Shown: positions 7,560 to 16,859 of the stretch, one piece after another
How positions within the stretch are numbered: the stretch's first letter is position 1
Layout: each line of letters begins with the position of its first letter
From: Kiritimatiellaeota bacterium B1221
GTDB lineage: Bacteria > Verrucomicrobiota > Kiritimatiellia > SS1-B-03-39 > UBA6053
Assembly: GCA_029269125.1 (NCBI GenBank)
Contig: JARHXX010000022.1
Location: 1 to 64,000 of the forward strand
Length of the DNA stretch: 64,000 nucleotides
Direction: 5' to 3'
Notes under the pieces: generated by a model
What the model was told of the DNA's origin: nothing
The model's database searches: none
Seen by the model: only the letters and a program-made list of their open reading frames with translations
Translations under genes and position numbers: made by a program

Positions 7560-8852
7560 TTAATTCAAAGGGTGGGTGGCGTGGCAGCGCTGCACTTTGC
7601 CGAAAGCTTCTACACTGTCGTGTGGTTGGTCATTTTGGGGGGTGAAAATGTTCCAGGTATGAACGTTGTCCCCCATATTTACATAAACGAGGGGGCTTTG
7701 TTGAATATTGACTGGCGCCACTTGATGAATGGGCTGTGACATGGATTTGTTTGATACAGTCACTTTATCGGATTGCACATCGAATTGGAGCCAATGCGGG
7801 CTCATCCGCTTCTCTTTTTCGAGTCCTGCTTTTCCGCGTGTTTTTAATTTTCCGGAGTTTCCGCTTACCATGGATCCGGCCCGGGGGATTTGCCACAAAG
7901 AGCTTAGACCATGGGGACTGTTCAAAATCTGTGTGATCGCTCGATTCTGTAAATCCACGACTGCGGTGCCTCCGTCTTTTCCGCTGTTTGCAACCAACAG
8001 GAATTTGCGGTTGTTGTGGACATAGGATCCGACCCGGTCGGGGAAAGCGCTTCCCCATGAGTGATCGGGGGCGGTGGAATGCGTGGTCCAGTTTTTTAAC
8101 TCCCCCCGCATCGCGGCATCCAGATCTGCCATCCCCACCGCTCCATAAAGATCCAGGGTGACGAAAAGGGTGTTGCTGGGAGGGTCAATGAACAGTACTT
8201 CAGGATTTGGACCGCTTTCCCTGCCGTCGATTTCAGGGGAATAATGGAGTTCGGGATGATCCCGTGGAAGCTGGAGGTCGGCGATCACTTTGTCAGATCT
8301 TAAATCAATTCCCACAATGCGGCTGCCCTGATGTTTTCGGCCTTTACTGTCTTTTTGAAAGCTGATCCATAAAATGCCATGCATGTGATCAAAAGCAAAG
8401 TCTTCGGGGCGTTTGCCGCCGGGGGACAGAAGTTTTCGGAAATCCCAGGTGTGGAGTACTCGGCCTGTATCCGGATCGATACGAAGCACGCATCCACGGG
8501 TCGTCCCCAGGTAGAGGTGTTGCTGAAAAAAACGGAGTTCGTTTATTTCCGATTTGATGGACAGTCTTTGATATTGTCCATCTGATTTGAGGAGAATGAG
8601 ATTTTCGTGATTCTCCACGTCATCCAAGTTAGCGGCGATAAACTGACCGTCGGGACTCACGGCCAGTTTGTATATGTTCTGGAATGCCGGGCTGGCGATG
8701 AGTGGGGTATGCGCAAGAATTTTTCCGGAGGCGGGATCGGCTTCCAGTCTGGCAATGCCGCCTCCACTTTCGTTTCGAAAGCTGTAATACAAGGGTTCCG
8801 CGAACGTAAATGAATTGAGAATGAGAAAGATCAGCAATCGAAAAGAGAACAT
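7560..8852 (-). CDS. Exported beta-propeller protein of the ABC importer operon
   Basis: This 430-residue protein is counted from the ATG at 8852. That start opens a signal peptide (MFSFRLLIFLILNSFTFA) and sits 1 bp past the upstream permease stop; a longer reading from 9053 is an artefact of overlap. Repeated motifs such as YKLAVSPDGQFIAANL, DDVENHENLILL, LYLGTTRGCVLRIDPDTG and LLVANSGKDGGTAVVDL are typical of YVTN/WD-like propeller blades. It is probably periplasmic or surface-exposed. As the last gene of an ABC importer operon it may bind or present the transported ligand, but the sequence alone does not show the ligand. Confidence 0.8.
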   Translation of the reverse strand: MFSFRLLIFLILNSFTFAEPLYYSFRNESGGGIARLEADPASGKILAHTPLIASPAFQNIYKLAVSPDGQFIAANLDDVENHENLILLKSDGQYQRLSIKSEINELRFFQQHLYLGTTRGCVLRIDPDTGRVLHTWDFRKLLSPGGKRPEDFAFDHMHGILWISFQKDSKGRKHQGSRIVGIDLRSDKVIADLQLPRDHPELHYSPEIDGRESGPNPEVLFIDPPSNTLFVTLDLYGAVGMADLDAAMRGELKNWTTHSTAPDHSWGSAFPDRVGSYVHNNRKFLLVANSGKDGGTAVVDLQNRAITQILNSPHGLSSLWQIPRAGSMVSGNSGKLKTRGKAGLEKEKRMSPHWLQFDVQSDKVTVSNKSMSQPIHQVAPVNIQQSPLVYVNMGDNVHTWNIFTPQNDQPHDSVEAFGKVQRCHATHPLN

Positions 8853-8853
8853 G

Positions 8854-10524
8854 TTACGAGTCCTTGGTACGGAAAAAGGAGATGGATTGAAAGAGGATGA
8901 GCACCACGGTGGTGAGGCCGATGGTGACCGTGGCCATGGCCATGGCCGCGGCGAGGTCACCTTGTTCGAATTGATTAAATACGAAGGTGGCGGTGGTTTG
9001 CATGCCGGGTGGAAGTAGAAGCAAAGATGCCACCAGTTCCCGCATACAGACAATAAAGGTCATCAGCCAGGCTGCGCCAAGGGCGGGGGCAAGGTGGGGG
9101 AGTACCACTTGGATAAAGACCCGAAGCCGTCCGGCTCCCAGAGATTCGGCCGCAGTTTCCAGTCCCTGGTTCATACGACTCATGGAGGCGGCCCCAAAAT
9201 TGAGGGCGTCGGAAATGTAAATCGAGATGTAGGCGAGGAGCAGCATGGCGGGGGTGCCGTAGATGCGCAGGGGAATCCAGGGGGCGTTCCAGGCCAGAAT
9301 CAAGCCGACGGCAAGAATGATTTTAGGCAGGACCCGGGGAAGGGTGCCGAGGGCGTCGAGCAGATGTCGGGTGTGACTGCGGGTGCGTGAAATGACGTAG
9401 GCGAGATAACCGCCCGCACCCGCACAGAGGGTGGCCGCCCCGAGACTGAGACGCAGGCTGTTTGTTAAAGCATCCCGTCCGCCGGAGCCGGCACGAAACA
9501 GGGCGTTGTAGTGGTTGAAAGTCCAGGTGGGACCGGATTCCTGCCAATTTTCGATCAGACTCATGCACAGCATTGCGGTGTAGGGCAATCCGGTACTGCA
9601 GATGAAGAGGAGGCCGAACCAGAGCCAGGCCCATACATTTCCCCAGAGCCCCAGGGATATCCTCCGGATTTGGAAGACGCGTTCTCCTTTACCGTTTGCT
9701 TCCCGGGTTAAGCGCCGGGTGGCTGCGACCGATGCCAAGGCGAAGAGGCAAAGCAGGCTGGACAAGGCGGTTGCCAGAGGAAGGTTGAGGGGCCAGCTGG
9801 TGACCAAGCGGAAAATCTCCGCGGGTAAAAGTGGAAGATCCGCCCGGGTTCCCAGCACTGCGGGTACGCCAAAGTTTGAGAGGGTATCCAGAAAAACCAG
9901 AATGCCCGCGTTCAGGATGGCGGGTAGAAGCAGGGGGAAGACGACCCGGTATGCCACGGTCCGACGGGTGGCCCCGAGTTGTCGGGCGGCATCCCCGAGC
10001 CGGGGAGGCAGAGCGCAAAATGCGGTTTCCGCAGCGAGGGCAACGTAACCGAAGGAGGACAGCGCCATGACCAAAGTGATGCCGCCAAAACCGAAAAAGG
10101 CTTCGCGAATGGGTTCGGGGATACCGAGGATACGGTCGCCGAATCCGCGGGTTTGAAAAATGAGAATATAACAGAGGGCACCGACATAGGGCGGGGTCAT
10201 CACCGGGGCAAGCAGGGTCAACCGTGCCAGCCCTTTTCCCGGCAGCCGGGTGCGGGCGAGAAACCAGCCGCAGGGGATACCCAGCATCCAGGCGAGGAGG
10301 GTGGTGGCCCCGGCCCAGGCAAGTGAGTTGCCCATCAGCTGGCCCAGTCCTTCCGTATGTATCATCTCTGTAAACGGTTGAAAAATTTCGCCGAAGCCTC
10401 CGGAAAGCAGATGGGGGAAGACGGCTTGCAGGCACAACACCGTCAGCGGATAGCCGGCGGCGGTACCGAGCAGGAGAAAGGCGGTGATGACCCCGAAGCG
10501 GCCGGGGCCCCGGTGTGGACTCAT
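8854..10524 (-). CDS. ABC importer permease, fused two-domain (Fe3+/phosphonate/thiamine class)
   Basis: This 556-residue inner-membrane permease contains two BPD_transp_1 halves, as in FbpB, SfuB and ThiP. The EAA coupling loops are visible in both halves (DAARQLGATRRTVAYRVVFP and TAAESLGAGRLRVFIQVVLP), each contacting the ATPase. About twelve hydrophobic segments are present. The ATG overlaps the binding-protein stop by 4 bp (ATGA). The operon runs ATPase, binding protein, permease, propeller. The class transports ferric iron, 2-aminoethylphosphonate or thiamine, and the sequence does not decide between them. Confidence 0.92.
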   Translation of the reverse strand: MSPHRGPGRFGVITAFLLLGTAAGYPLTVLCLQAVFPHLLSGGFGEIFQPFTEMIHTEGLGQLMGNSLAWAGATTLLAWMLGIPCGWFLARTRLPGKGLARLTLLAPVMTPPYVGALCYILIFQTRGFGDRILGIPEPIREAFFGFGGITLVMALSSFGYVALAAETAFCALPPRLGDAARQLGATRRTVAYRVVFPLLLPAILNAGILVFLDTLSNFGVPAVLGTRADLPLLPAEIFRLVTSWPLNLPLATALSSLLCLFALASVAATRRLTREANGKGERVFQIRRISLGLWGNVWAWLWFGLLFICSTGLPYTAMLCMSLIENWQESGPTWTFNHYNALFRAGSGGRDALTNSLRLSLGAATLCAGAGGYLAYVISRTRSHTRHLLDALGTLPRVLPKIILAVGLILAWNAPWIPLRIYGTPAMLLLAYISIYISDALNFGAASMSRMNQGLETAAESLGAGRLRVFIQVVLPHLAPALGAAWLMTFIVCMRELVASLLLLPPGMQTTATFVFNQFEQGDLAAAMAMATVTIGLTTVVLILFQSISFFRTKDS

Positions 10525-11528
10525 CGGGCGGATTCCCGGGGACCGCGCTCTACCCGTTGTTGGAAGTCCCGGAGGAGTTGTGCCTGTTGCGCCACCGCAT
10601 CCCCCGCGTTTGCGCGGATCAATTCAGGCAAGTCCTGTGTTCTGGGGGCCAGTACGGGCACATCCACTCTTCCGGGAATTAAATAGACTTCCGCGACCTG
10701 CTGTTGGGCGGTTTCGCTGAAATAGAAATCCACAAACTGCTTTGCGGCTTCGGGTTGACTGCAGGAGGCGGTGATGGCCAAGGGACGGGTGACCAGGACG
10801 GCGCCTTCATCGGGGTAGATGACTTTCACGGCTTCGCCTTCGGCCATTTGGCGGTAGATTAGATAGTCGGCCGCGGCCACGATGACATCGTGTGCGCCCA
10901 TGAGCAGACTGCCGATGGCCTGACTGTTGGCGGCTGCAAAATCGAGTCCGGAGTGACGGGCCTCCTCAAACCAGGTCCAGCCGGCTTCCGGATAGGTCAG
11001 CAGAAAAGCCACCGTAAAATCACCGGCGGCGCCTGAACGGGAGGGAGAGGGCATGATGCGGGAGACTTCCGGCAGATTGGAGAGGAGATCCTGCCAACTT
11101 GAGGGGAGAGGCGGGGCATCTCTGCGTGCGGCAATACCGACCAGAGAGGCGCCGGTGGCATGGTAAAATCCGTCCGGATCCGACCAGCCTTTCTGCAAGT
11201 ATGCCGCTTCAGCAGGCACATAAACCTGGAGGCGGTGTTCACGTTTGAGTGCTTCGGCGGCCACTTCGCTGGCAAACAAAACCAGATCTGCGCGGGGGCG
11301 GTGTTTTTCCGCTTCCAGGCGGGCGAGGATTTGTCCGGTGGTTGCCTGGAAGAGTTCGACTTCGATTTGGGTTGTTTCGGTGAAGGCGGTGCAGATGTTT
11401 TCCGCCAATCCGCGGGGGCCGGCGGAATAGACGACCAAAGTCTCCGGAGGAGGGTTGGCTGAACCACCGCAGCCGGATACGAGAAAAAAGAAAAGGGCGG
11501 AAAAGAGAGAGAGGATTGTTTTACACAT
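10521..11528 (-). CDS. ABC importer substrate-binding lipoprotein
   Basis: The ATG at 11528 gives a 335-residue protein with a lipoprotein signal ending LVSGC. It overlaps the ATPase stop by 8 bp, and longer upstream readings are antisense-like sequence. The mature part begins ETLVVYSAGPRGLAENICTA and continues TGQILARLEAEKHRPRADLV, the pattern of Fe3+/AEP/thiamine-class (cluster D) binding proteins. The later part has SGAAGDFTVAFLL and the usual GAVLVTRPLAI segment. The cluster of Tyr residues diagnostic for ferric iron is not clear, so the ligand stays open. It would deliver ligand to the fused permease downstream. Confidence 0.88.
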   Translation of the reverse strand: MCKTILSLFSALFFFLVSGCGGSANPPPETLVVYSAGPRGLAENICTAFTETTQIEVELFQATTGQILARLEAEKHRPRADLVLFASEVAAEALKREHRLQVYVPAEAAYLQKGWSDPDGFYHATGASLVGIAARRDAPPLPSSWQDLLSNLPEVSRIMPSPSRSGAAGDFTVAFLLTYPEAGWTWFEEARHSGLDFAAANSQAIGSLLMGAHDVIVAAADYLIYRQMAEGEAVKVIYPDEGAVLVTRPLAITASCSQPEAAKQFVDFYFSETAQQQVAEVYLIPGRVDVPVLAPRTQDLPELIRANAGDAVAQQAQLLRDFQQRVERGPRESAR

Positions 11529-12573
11529 AAGAATTTTCTGGAGAGAGGAAACCGAATTTATGGACGTCGCAGACTGCGCGGACGGGAGTTCCGGGTTTGA
11601 GGCCCGGTTTGCCGTGGCCATGAAGGATTTGGGAGAGTCCGAACCGGGCTTCCAGGGCGTAGTGACTTCCGAGAAATTGGTTGATGAGGCAGGTGCCGTT
11701 GAGATGTTCTCCGACGGTTTCAAAGTGAACATCTTCGCGGCGGAGAAAGCAGAGGCCGGATTCGGGGAAGTCTTTGCGCACAGGCCAGTGACCAATGTCC
11801 TCAATTTCCAGACGGCCATTTTGTTGACGGTAGGGCAGCACATTGGCGGCGCCCAAAAAACCGGCCACATAGGCATTTCGGGGATGGTGGTAGATCCGTT
11901 CCGGGGCACCGATTTGTTCCACACGTCCTGCGTTCATTAACGCCACTTGATCGCCAAGGGTGTAGGCTTCCGCCTGGTCGTGGGTCACGTAAACTGCGGT
12001 TTGCCCGGTTTCCAAAAGCAGAAGTTTGAGTTCCGCTTTTAATTCTTCGCGGAGTTTGGCATCCAGAGCGCTAAGCGGTTCATCGAAGAGGAGCAGTTTG
12101 GGCTGAACGGCCAATGCCCGGGCGATGGAGACCCGTTGTTGTTGTCCGCCTGAGAGGGAGGCGGGTTTGCGGGAGGCCAGTTTCTCCATGCGCACTTTCT
12201 GTAAGGCGTCTTTGACTTTCGTTTCCCGGTCGGAACGGTTCAGTTTACGGATTTTAAGACCAAAGGCCACATTTTCGGCGACGGTCATATGGGGCCAGAG
12301 AGAAAAGTCCTGAAAGACCATGGCAAATCCCCGTTGGTTCATGGGGAGAAACTTTTTCTCGGCCGGGAGGTCCAATACCTGTTCGCCCCAATAAAGAGAT
12401 CCTTTGTCCAATGCGACCGCTCCCGCAATCACATTCAGCAGGGTGGTTTTGCCGCAGCCGGAGGGACCCAGCAGGGCGGTACAGGTTTGGGGGGCGACAT
12501 TGAGATCGATGCCCCGCAGGACCCGGGTGTTTCCCAGACGAACTTCAGCAGCTTGGATTTGCAGGGTGGACAT
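11521..12573 (-). CDS. ABC importer ATP-binding protein
   Basis: This 350-residue ATPase has Walker A GPSGCGKT (36-43), the signature LSGGQQQRVSIARAL from 140, and Walker B LLFDEP (161-166). A C-terminal TOBE-like region (about 240-340) is typical of FbpC/PotA/UgpC-type importers. It is the first gene of the importer operon. A strong terminator-like hairpin at 12603-12638 separates it from the upstream PEP-CTERM gene, so it probably has its own promoter. The ribosome-binding site is weak (CCTTCT just before the ATG). Confidence 0.95.
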   Translation of the reverse strand: MSTLQIQAAEVRLGNTRVLRGIDLNVAPQTCTALLGPSGCGKTTLLNVIAGAVALDKGSLYWGEQVLDLPAEKKFLPMNQRGFAMVFQDFSLWPHMTVAENVAFGLKIRKLNRSDRETKVKDALQKVRMEKLASRKPASLSGGQQQRVSIARALAVQPKLLLFDEPLSALDAKLREELKAELKLLLLETGQTAVYVTHDQAEAYTLGDQVALMNAGRVEQIGAPERIYHHPRNAYVAGFLGAANVLPYRQQNGRLEIEDIGHWPVRKDFPESGLCFLRREDVHFETVGEHLNGTCLINQFLGSHYALEARFGLSQILHGHGKPGLKPGTPVRAVCDVHKFGFLSPENSYV

Positions 12574-12588
12574 AGAAGGTGTGTACCA

Positions 12589-12638
12589 TAAAATGAAAAG
12601 AACTTTTGCGCCCGACGGATGACCGCCGGACGCAAAAG
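12589..12638 (-). terminator. Intrinsic terminator after PEP-CTERM gene
   Basis: On the minus strand CTTTTGCGTCCGGCGG pairs with CCGTCGGGCGCAAAAG (16-bp stem, two G-U pairs, 4-nt loop), followed by TTCTTTTCATTTT. It lies 20 bp past the stop of the 12658-13347 gene and before the ABC ATPase start. Confidence 0.8.
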
Positions 12639-12657
12639 CAGTGGGTTGGTTGAAGCC

Positions 12658-13347
12658 TCAGGAACGACGGCGACGAAGGCCGGCCAGTGCGGCCAGACCT
12701 GCGATCAGAAACAAAGCGATTGTGCCGGGTTCGGGGATGGCGGTTCCGGGGGACGCGATATCGATACCGGGACCGTACAGGGATGGGTTGTCATCGCCAG
12801 CACCGTCATTCCCATCAAGTAAGGCGACAAATGCACCATCAACTCCATTCGCACTGAAGCCCAGGTAGTTTCCTGCGGTATCCCATGAGAAGGATTTTCC
12901 TCCGCCATCTGAATCTCCAAATACTGCTGAAGTGTGTTGGGTATTGGTGTGATCATAAATATAGATGGTATCGCCGCCTGCACCAAACCCGGAAAATCCA
13001 CCTACGGCATTTCCGATCACATTGGCAGTCCCGGGGAGTCCCCAAACATCATTTTGCCAGTTGGAGATCAGGGTGGCGTTTTCATCTACAACCAAGAGAA
13101 ATTCACCTGCACCGATAACGGTAGACCCAAATGAATTTGTACCTGCGATAGCAGAATCGTCATCCCAAGACCAAGCACTCAGGTCAACAGGGGCCGGGCC
13201 TGAATTGTAGATTTCAAACCAGTCACCATTTCCGGCACCACCCGAATGATCCGAATTGGACATTACTTCGGTAATGATCAAATCTGCTGAAGCCGAAGTT
13301 CCAGCCAGCCCGAGGGAGGCTGCTAAAATTAAATTACGTATTTTCAT
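12658..13347 (-). CDS. Lamin-tail-domain PEP-CTERM protein
   Basis: This 229-residue exported protein has a signal peptide (MKIRNLILAASLGLAGTSASA), then a lamin-tail domain beginning LIITEVMSNSDHSGG and containing DWFEIYNSG and DLSAWSWDDD. The C-terminus is a PEP-CTERM sorting signal: IPEPGTIALFLIAGLAALAG followed by LRRRRS. By analogy with the family it is exported, processed by an exosortase and placed on the surface or in the matrix. No exosortase lies in the window. It is a paralogue of the next gene, with the same architecture. The LTD domain is often adhesive or linked to nucleases, but no catalytic domain is present here. Confidence 0.9.
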   Translation of the reverse strand: MKIRNLILAASLGLAGTSASADLIITEVMSNSDHSGGAGNGDWFEIYNSGPAPVDLSAWSWDDDSAIAGTNSFGSTVIGAGEFLLVVDENATLISNWQNDVWGLPGTANVIGNAVGGFSGFGAGGDTIYIYDHTNTQHTSAVFGDSDGGGKSFSWDTAGNYLGFSANGVDGAFVALLDGNDGAGDDNPSLYGPGIDIASPGTAIPEPGTIALFLIAGLAALAGLRRRRS

Positions 13348-13372
13348 ATTTTTATATTTCCGTTTTATTCAT

Positions 13373-13387
13373 CCCGGATCATCCGGG
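13373..13387. terminator. Short palindrome between the PEP-CTERM genes
   Basis: CCCGGAT-C-ATCCGGG, a near-perfect 15-bp palindrome, sits 7 bp past the upstream gene's stop. On the minus strand it is followed by ATGAATAAAAC, which is not a good U-tract. It may be a weak terminator or processing hairpin between the two LTD genes. Confidence 0.45.
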
Positions 13388-13393
13388 AAATCG

Positions 13394-14077
13394 TTATTTT
13401 TTGAGGTTCCTGCGGAAAAGGTGCAGGAGCAGTGCTGAAAGTCCTAAGAGTGCAAGTACGTTTGGTTCTGGAATGGCGAAACCGGGAGAGGCGATATCCA
13501 GACCGGGGCCCGCAGGATCTCCTCCGTCACTGAGGGCCTGAAAGGCGCCGTTTTCACCGGTGACACTCAGTCCCAGGCTGTTTCCATTGTGGTCCCATTC
13601 AAAAGAAGAACCCTCGGTGGATGCCCCGAAGAACACTTCGGCTACCAGATTGGCGGGGCCGGCATTCGGGTCGGTATCCCAAATTTGTATTTGGTCTCCG
13701 CCTGAACTGAGGCCTGAGAATGAATCGGGCCCGCCGAAATCATCTTCTGAAAGGACATCGAATCCGCCTCCCCAGGCGTTCATGAAATCCAGGATGACCG
13801 CTGAGCTGTCACGGAGAATGACCAAGGAGGTTCCCGGGTCTAAAGTGATTGCGGGGAACAGAGAGCCGTCATTTCCATTTTCCCCGTCGTCATCCCAATA
13901 ATATCCATCCAAATTGATGGCTGTGGATCCAAAATTGGTTAACTCAAACCAATCTTCATTCGGGGTTCCGCCGGGGTGGGCGCTACTACTCATGACTTCG
14001 GTAATGACCAAATTGGCAGGAGCAAGATGAGCCCATCCCATAAGGGCGACGATGAGGGCAAACGTTGTTTTTTTCAT
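13394..14077 (-). CDS. Lamin-tail-domain PEP-CTERM protein (paralogue)
   Basis: The 227 residues comprise a signal peptide (MKKTTFALIVALMGWAHLAPA), a lamin-tail domain (LVITEVMSSSAHPGG, DWFELTNFG, NLDGYYWDDDGENGND) and a PEP-CTERM anchor (IPEPNVLALLGLSALLLHLF then RRNLKK). The motif order matches the neighbouring gene, so the pair arose by duplication. The Asp-rich stretch DDDGENGNDG may bind calcium. The preceding prepilin-like gene ends 41 bp upstream, so shared transcription is possible. Confidence 0.9.
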   Translation of the reverse strand: MKKTTFALIVALMGWAHLAPANLVITEVMSSSAHPGGTPNEDWFELTNFGSTAINLDGYYWDDDGENGNDGSLFPAITLDPGTSLVILRDSSAVILDFMNAWGGGFDVLSEDDFGGPDSFSGLSSGGDQIQIWDTDPNAGPANLVAEVFFGASTEGSSFEWDHNGNSLGLSVTGENGAFQALSDGGDPAGPGLDIASPGFAIPEPNVLALLGLSALLLHLFRRNLKK

Positions 14078-14118
14078 TAGTATATTTTTGTAAATGAATG
14101 GTTATAAGTGAAATGGGT

Positions 14119-14919
14119 TTATTCTAAGCCACTCCAGTAGACGGCATCATTGACCACTTCGGTGCCGTTGAATAAATCTTTGCTATTGAAGCGGGCGACG
14201 CTGCCATCGAGAAACAGCAGGTTGACTTTTCCTCCGTAACGGAAGCTTAAATGGCGGCTGTGTCCGTAGGCGCGGGCATATTGGCTGTTGCTGTTTTGGG
14301 AGGGATCACCATCGCCTTCTCCCACCCGGGATTCGAAGAACATCACTGTGTTCGAGGGGCTAGGGTACATGGTGATATCCAAACTTTTCTGGCGAAGGTC
14401 GCCTTGACCGGGAATATTGTCTCCATACTGCCGAGAGGTGTTGAGTTGGGAGTTGAAGCAATAGCTGAAGAGAGGGCGGACGATTAATTGCGCGGTATCG
14501 AATTCGGCCTGGGGATCCCGATGAATGCTTTCACCCTCCAGGAAGATCTTACGGTCTGCGCGGGGGACATCTGCGATGGCCGATTCATTTACGTAGGGGG
14601 GAAGTACATTGTACCATGCTTTCCGAACGGCCTCTTGCGAAGTACTTGAGGCCAAGGTCCATGTGGGTTGCTGATTGGGACCCCGACTCGGTAATTTCCC
14701 CTGGCTGTCATAGAGATGCAGATATAGTGAAGTGCCCCATTGACGTAAATTGCTCATGGATTTTGCATGCGTGGCTGAGCGAAGGGCGCCTGTAACGGCA
14801 GGGACAATCATGGATGCTAAAAGGGCAATGATGGCAATGACCACCAGCATTTCAATCAATGTAAATCCCAAGCGGGAATGCGCAGGCAGAACTGAGGTTG
14901 TTAAGCGTTTAATTTTCAC
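14119..14919 (-). CDS. Prepilin-like protein with N-terminal methylation motif
   Basis: This 266-residue protein begins with a leader ending at Gly18 before FTLIEMLVVIAIIALLASMI, the type IV prepilin/pseudopilin cleavage and methylation signal. Downstream is the DUF1559-like/H-X9-DG-type body common in Planctomycetes and Verrucomicrobia (SMSNLRQWGTSLYLHLYDSQ near the start, NLLFLDGSVARF near the end). It is probably inserted in the inner membrane, cleaved by a PilD-type peptidase and assembled or displayed at the surface. It precedes the two LTD/PEP-CTERM genes. Members occur in many copies per genome and mostly have no known role. Confidence 0.88.
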   Translation of the reverse strand: MKIKRLTTSVLPAHSRLGFTLIEMLVVIAIIALLASMIVPAVTGALRSATHAKSMSNLRQWGTSLYLHLYDSQGKLPSRGPNQQPTWTLASSTSQEAVRKAWYNVLPPYVNESAIADVPRADRKIFLEGESIHRDPQAEFDTAQLIVRPLFSYCFNSQLNTSRQYGDNIPGQGDLRQKSLDITMYPSPSNTVMFFESRVGEGDGDPSQNSNSQYARAYGHSRHLSFRYGGKVNLLFLDGSVARFNSKDLFNGTEVVNDAVYWSGLE

Positions 14920-15140
14920 GGTCGCATGTATACGTGAGTAATCTTCAGCTTTAATTTAAGGATTATGAGAATACGGTGAAGCGGTATGGATTTGTGTCCC
15001 GAAAGGCTTTGCGGTGGTGTATTTTTATTCAAACGGAAGTTCAGGACGGAGGATGGTATCCCGTGTCGTTTCCTGAATTCTTTGTCTGATCTGTGATACT
15101 TTTCGCTAGCCAATGGACGGAGAAAAGTTAGGGATTTGAA

Positions 15141-16859
15141 ATGTGTTACACTTCCCAGGTCCCCGTTTCCCCCTTTCGTCAAATGGTATGGTTGTGTTTG
15201 TGGCTCTTTACCTGGTTGGGGTTTGGGGCGGATGCGGCCGAAGTGATGAAAGGCTTGGATTCAAAAAAAGTCGTAATTACTTTAGAGGGGCATTTTCTGG
15301 ATGGGGTGCCGGAGCGGGGCAGCATTCCCCTTCATTTCCGGGTTCAAAATCTGACCGGCAAGCCCGGGAGATGGACTTTCCGGTTTTCAGGTGTGCAAGG
15401 CTGGAACAACAGTAAAAAGCTCACGAGTGAACGGGTGGTGGAGGTGGATGCCCGGAGCAGTAAAAATGTTCAATGGGAAATTCCGGTGTTTCCCAATTCT
15501 GAATTTCAGAATGGGCAGGATGTCAATTTGGATATGGTTGTCTCCGGGCCCGGCACTTCCGGCGTTCAGCAACGGCTGCTGCATGGGCCGTCAAAGTATA
15601 ATGCCAATCCGGCTAAAGTCGTGGGGTTTTCACCCGAATTGCAGATCACCCGTGACGAATGGAATTATTCAGATATGGTAAATGAATTCAGGGATCGGGG
15701 GAGGTCCATTCGTTTACTTGGTTTTAATCCGTCCGCATTTCCGGCAAAGGTTTCCGGATTGTCCGGGGTGGATATTTTATTGATGACGCAGAAGGAATGG
15801 GACGATTTGCGTGCTCAACAACCGTTATTAAAGCGCTGGATCGCGGGGGGAGGGCACGTTTGGCTGGTATCCCATCGCGCTTCTTTGAATCAGTCTATCG
15901 GTTTGGGGAATTTGAAATCCATTTCGTATATGGGATCGAATGAGTTATTGAACCTGCTGGAACGCCCTGGCACCCTTGCGGACACCTTGATGGATCCGCA
16001 GGCCTATACCCGCAAAAACTGGGCGTTGGCCAAGGAGATTCCGGCCATTAAAAATTCATTTGGATTTATCATGTTGACGGTCATTTTAATTGCCGCGCTG
16101 TTGGGCCCCATCAATGTCTGGCTTTCATTCCGGCGGAAAAGACCCATTCAAGTCATATGGACAACGCCGGTAATTTCGGTGGCGCTTAGTTTACTGGTTG
16201 CGTTGGGAATTGTATTCAGTGATGGATTTGGAGGGAAGGGCGCGCGCGCTTTAATGGTTTTACTGGTGCCGGATGCGGGGGTGGAAGTTACGGTGCAAGA
16301 GCAGATTTCCCGCACGGGCGTTTTGCTGAATGACGAATTTTCTCTTCCCGGGGATTCTGAAATTTATATGGTGCATTCCGGGCGAAGTCGGCAGGAACGT
16401 CGATTGGAATATCAGCAAATGTCGGGGGGGAACTGGTCCGGAGATTGGTTTGAAAACCGAAGTATTCAGGCGCAGGTGATTCGGCGAACGCGCAACAGTC
16501 GGGCCAAAGTGGTCTTCAGCCCCGGGGGGACACCGCAGGTACTCTCTTCAGTGGATGCCCGTTTCTCCCGAATGCTGGTTCGGGACGGGCAGGGGGGGCT
16601 TTGGATGGGCGAGCAAATCACGCCGGGGAAAACACAATCATTACGCAAAATCTCCAAAACGGAATCCCGGGAATTTTTTGCAGACATGTCCACCCGCAAG
16701 TCCGGTTTGGTTCCCAGTGAAAAGATTCTGGAGCGTAACGGCTGGTTTTACGCGGAATCTGCGGAAACCGACCGCTATGTAGATACTTTGAAATCCATCC
16801 GTTGGCAGAGTCGGCCGGTCTGGTACATGGGACCGGTCAGCAAGGAGGTGACGCCATGA
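15141..16859 (+). CDS. Membrane protein of the ABC-2/DUF58/VWA operon, unknown function
   Basis: The 572-residue protein has a signal-like N-terminus; MVWLCLWLFTWLGFGADAAE from the ATG at 15183 is an equally likely start. An extracytoplasmic beta-rich region of about 290 residues (IPLHFRVQNLTGKPGRWTFR) includes a stretch resembling the beta-alpha flank of a GATase-like fold (VDILLMTQKEWDDL and WIAGGGHVWLVSHRAS). Two membrane helices follow (about 308-330 and 344-362), then a C-terminal beta-rich domain. The stop overlaps the ABC ATPase start by 4 bp (ATGA). It is the first gene of a six-gene overlapping operon. I cannot name a function; the context suggests a partner of the exporter or a sensor. 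Confidence 0.8.
   Translation: MCYTSQVPVSPFRQMVWLCLWLFTWLGFGADAAEVMKGLDSKKVVITLEGHFLDGVPERGSIPLHFRVQNLTGKPGRWTFRFSGVQGWNNSKKLTSERVVEVDARSSKNVQWEIPVFPNSEFQNGQDVNLDMVVSGPGTSGVQQRLLHGPSKYNANPAKVVGFSPELQITRDEWNYSDMVNEFRDRGRSIRLLGFNPSAFPAKVSGLSGVDILLMTQKEWDDLRAQQPLLKRWIAGGGHVWLVSHRASLNQSIGLGNLKSISYMGSNELLNLLERPGTLADTLMDPQAYTRKNWALAKEIPAIKNSFGFIMLTVILIAALLGPINVWLSFRRKRPIQVIWTTPVISVALSLLVALGIVFSDGFGGKGARALMVLLVPDAGVEVTVQEQISRTGVLLNDEFSLPGDSEIYMVHSGRSRQERRLEYQQMSGGNWSGDWFENRSIQAQVIRRTRNSRAKVVFSPGGTPQVLSSVDARFSRMLVRDGQGGLWMGEQITPGKTQSLRKISKTESREFFADMSTRKSGLVPSEKILERNGWFYAESAETDRYVDTLKSIRWQSRPVWYMGPVSKEVTP

Noticed and set aside
8852..9053. Longer N-terminus (67 residues) for the beta-propeller protein
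   Set aside because: The added part overlaps the permease gene, is Pro/Ser/Trp-rich and precedes a clear signal peptide at 8852.
11529..11924. Longer reading of the ABC binding protein from 11924
   Set aside because: It runs inside the ATPase gene and precedes the lipoprotein signal; the ATG at 11528 fits better.
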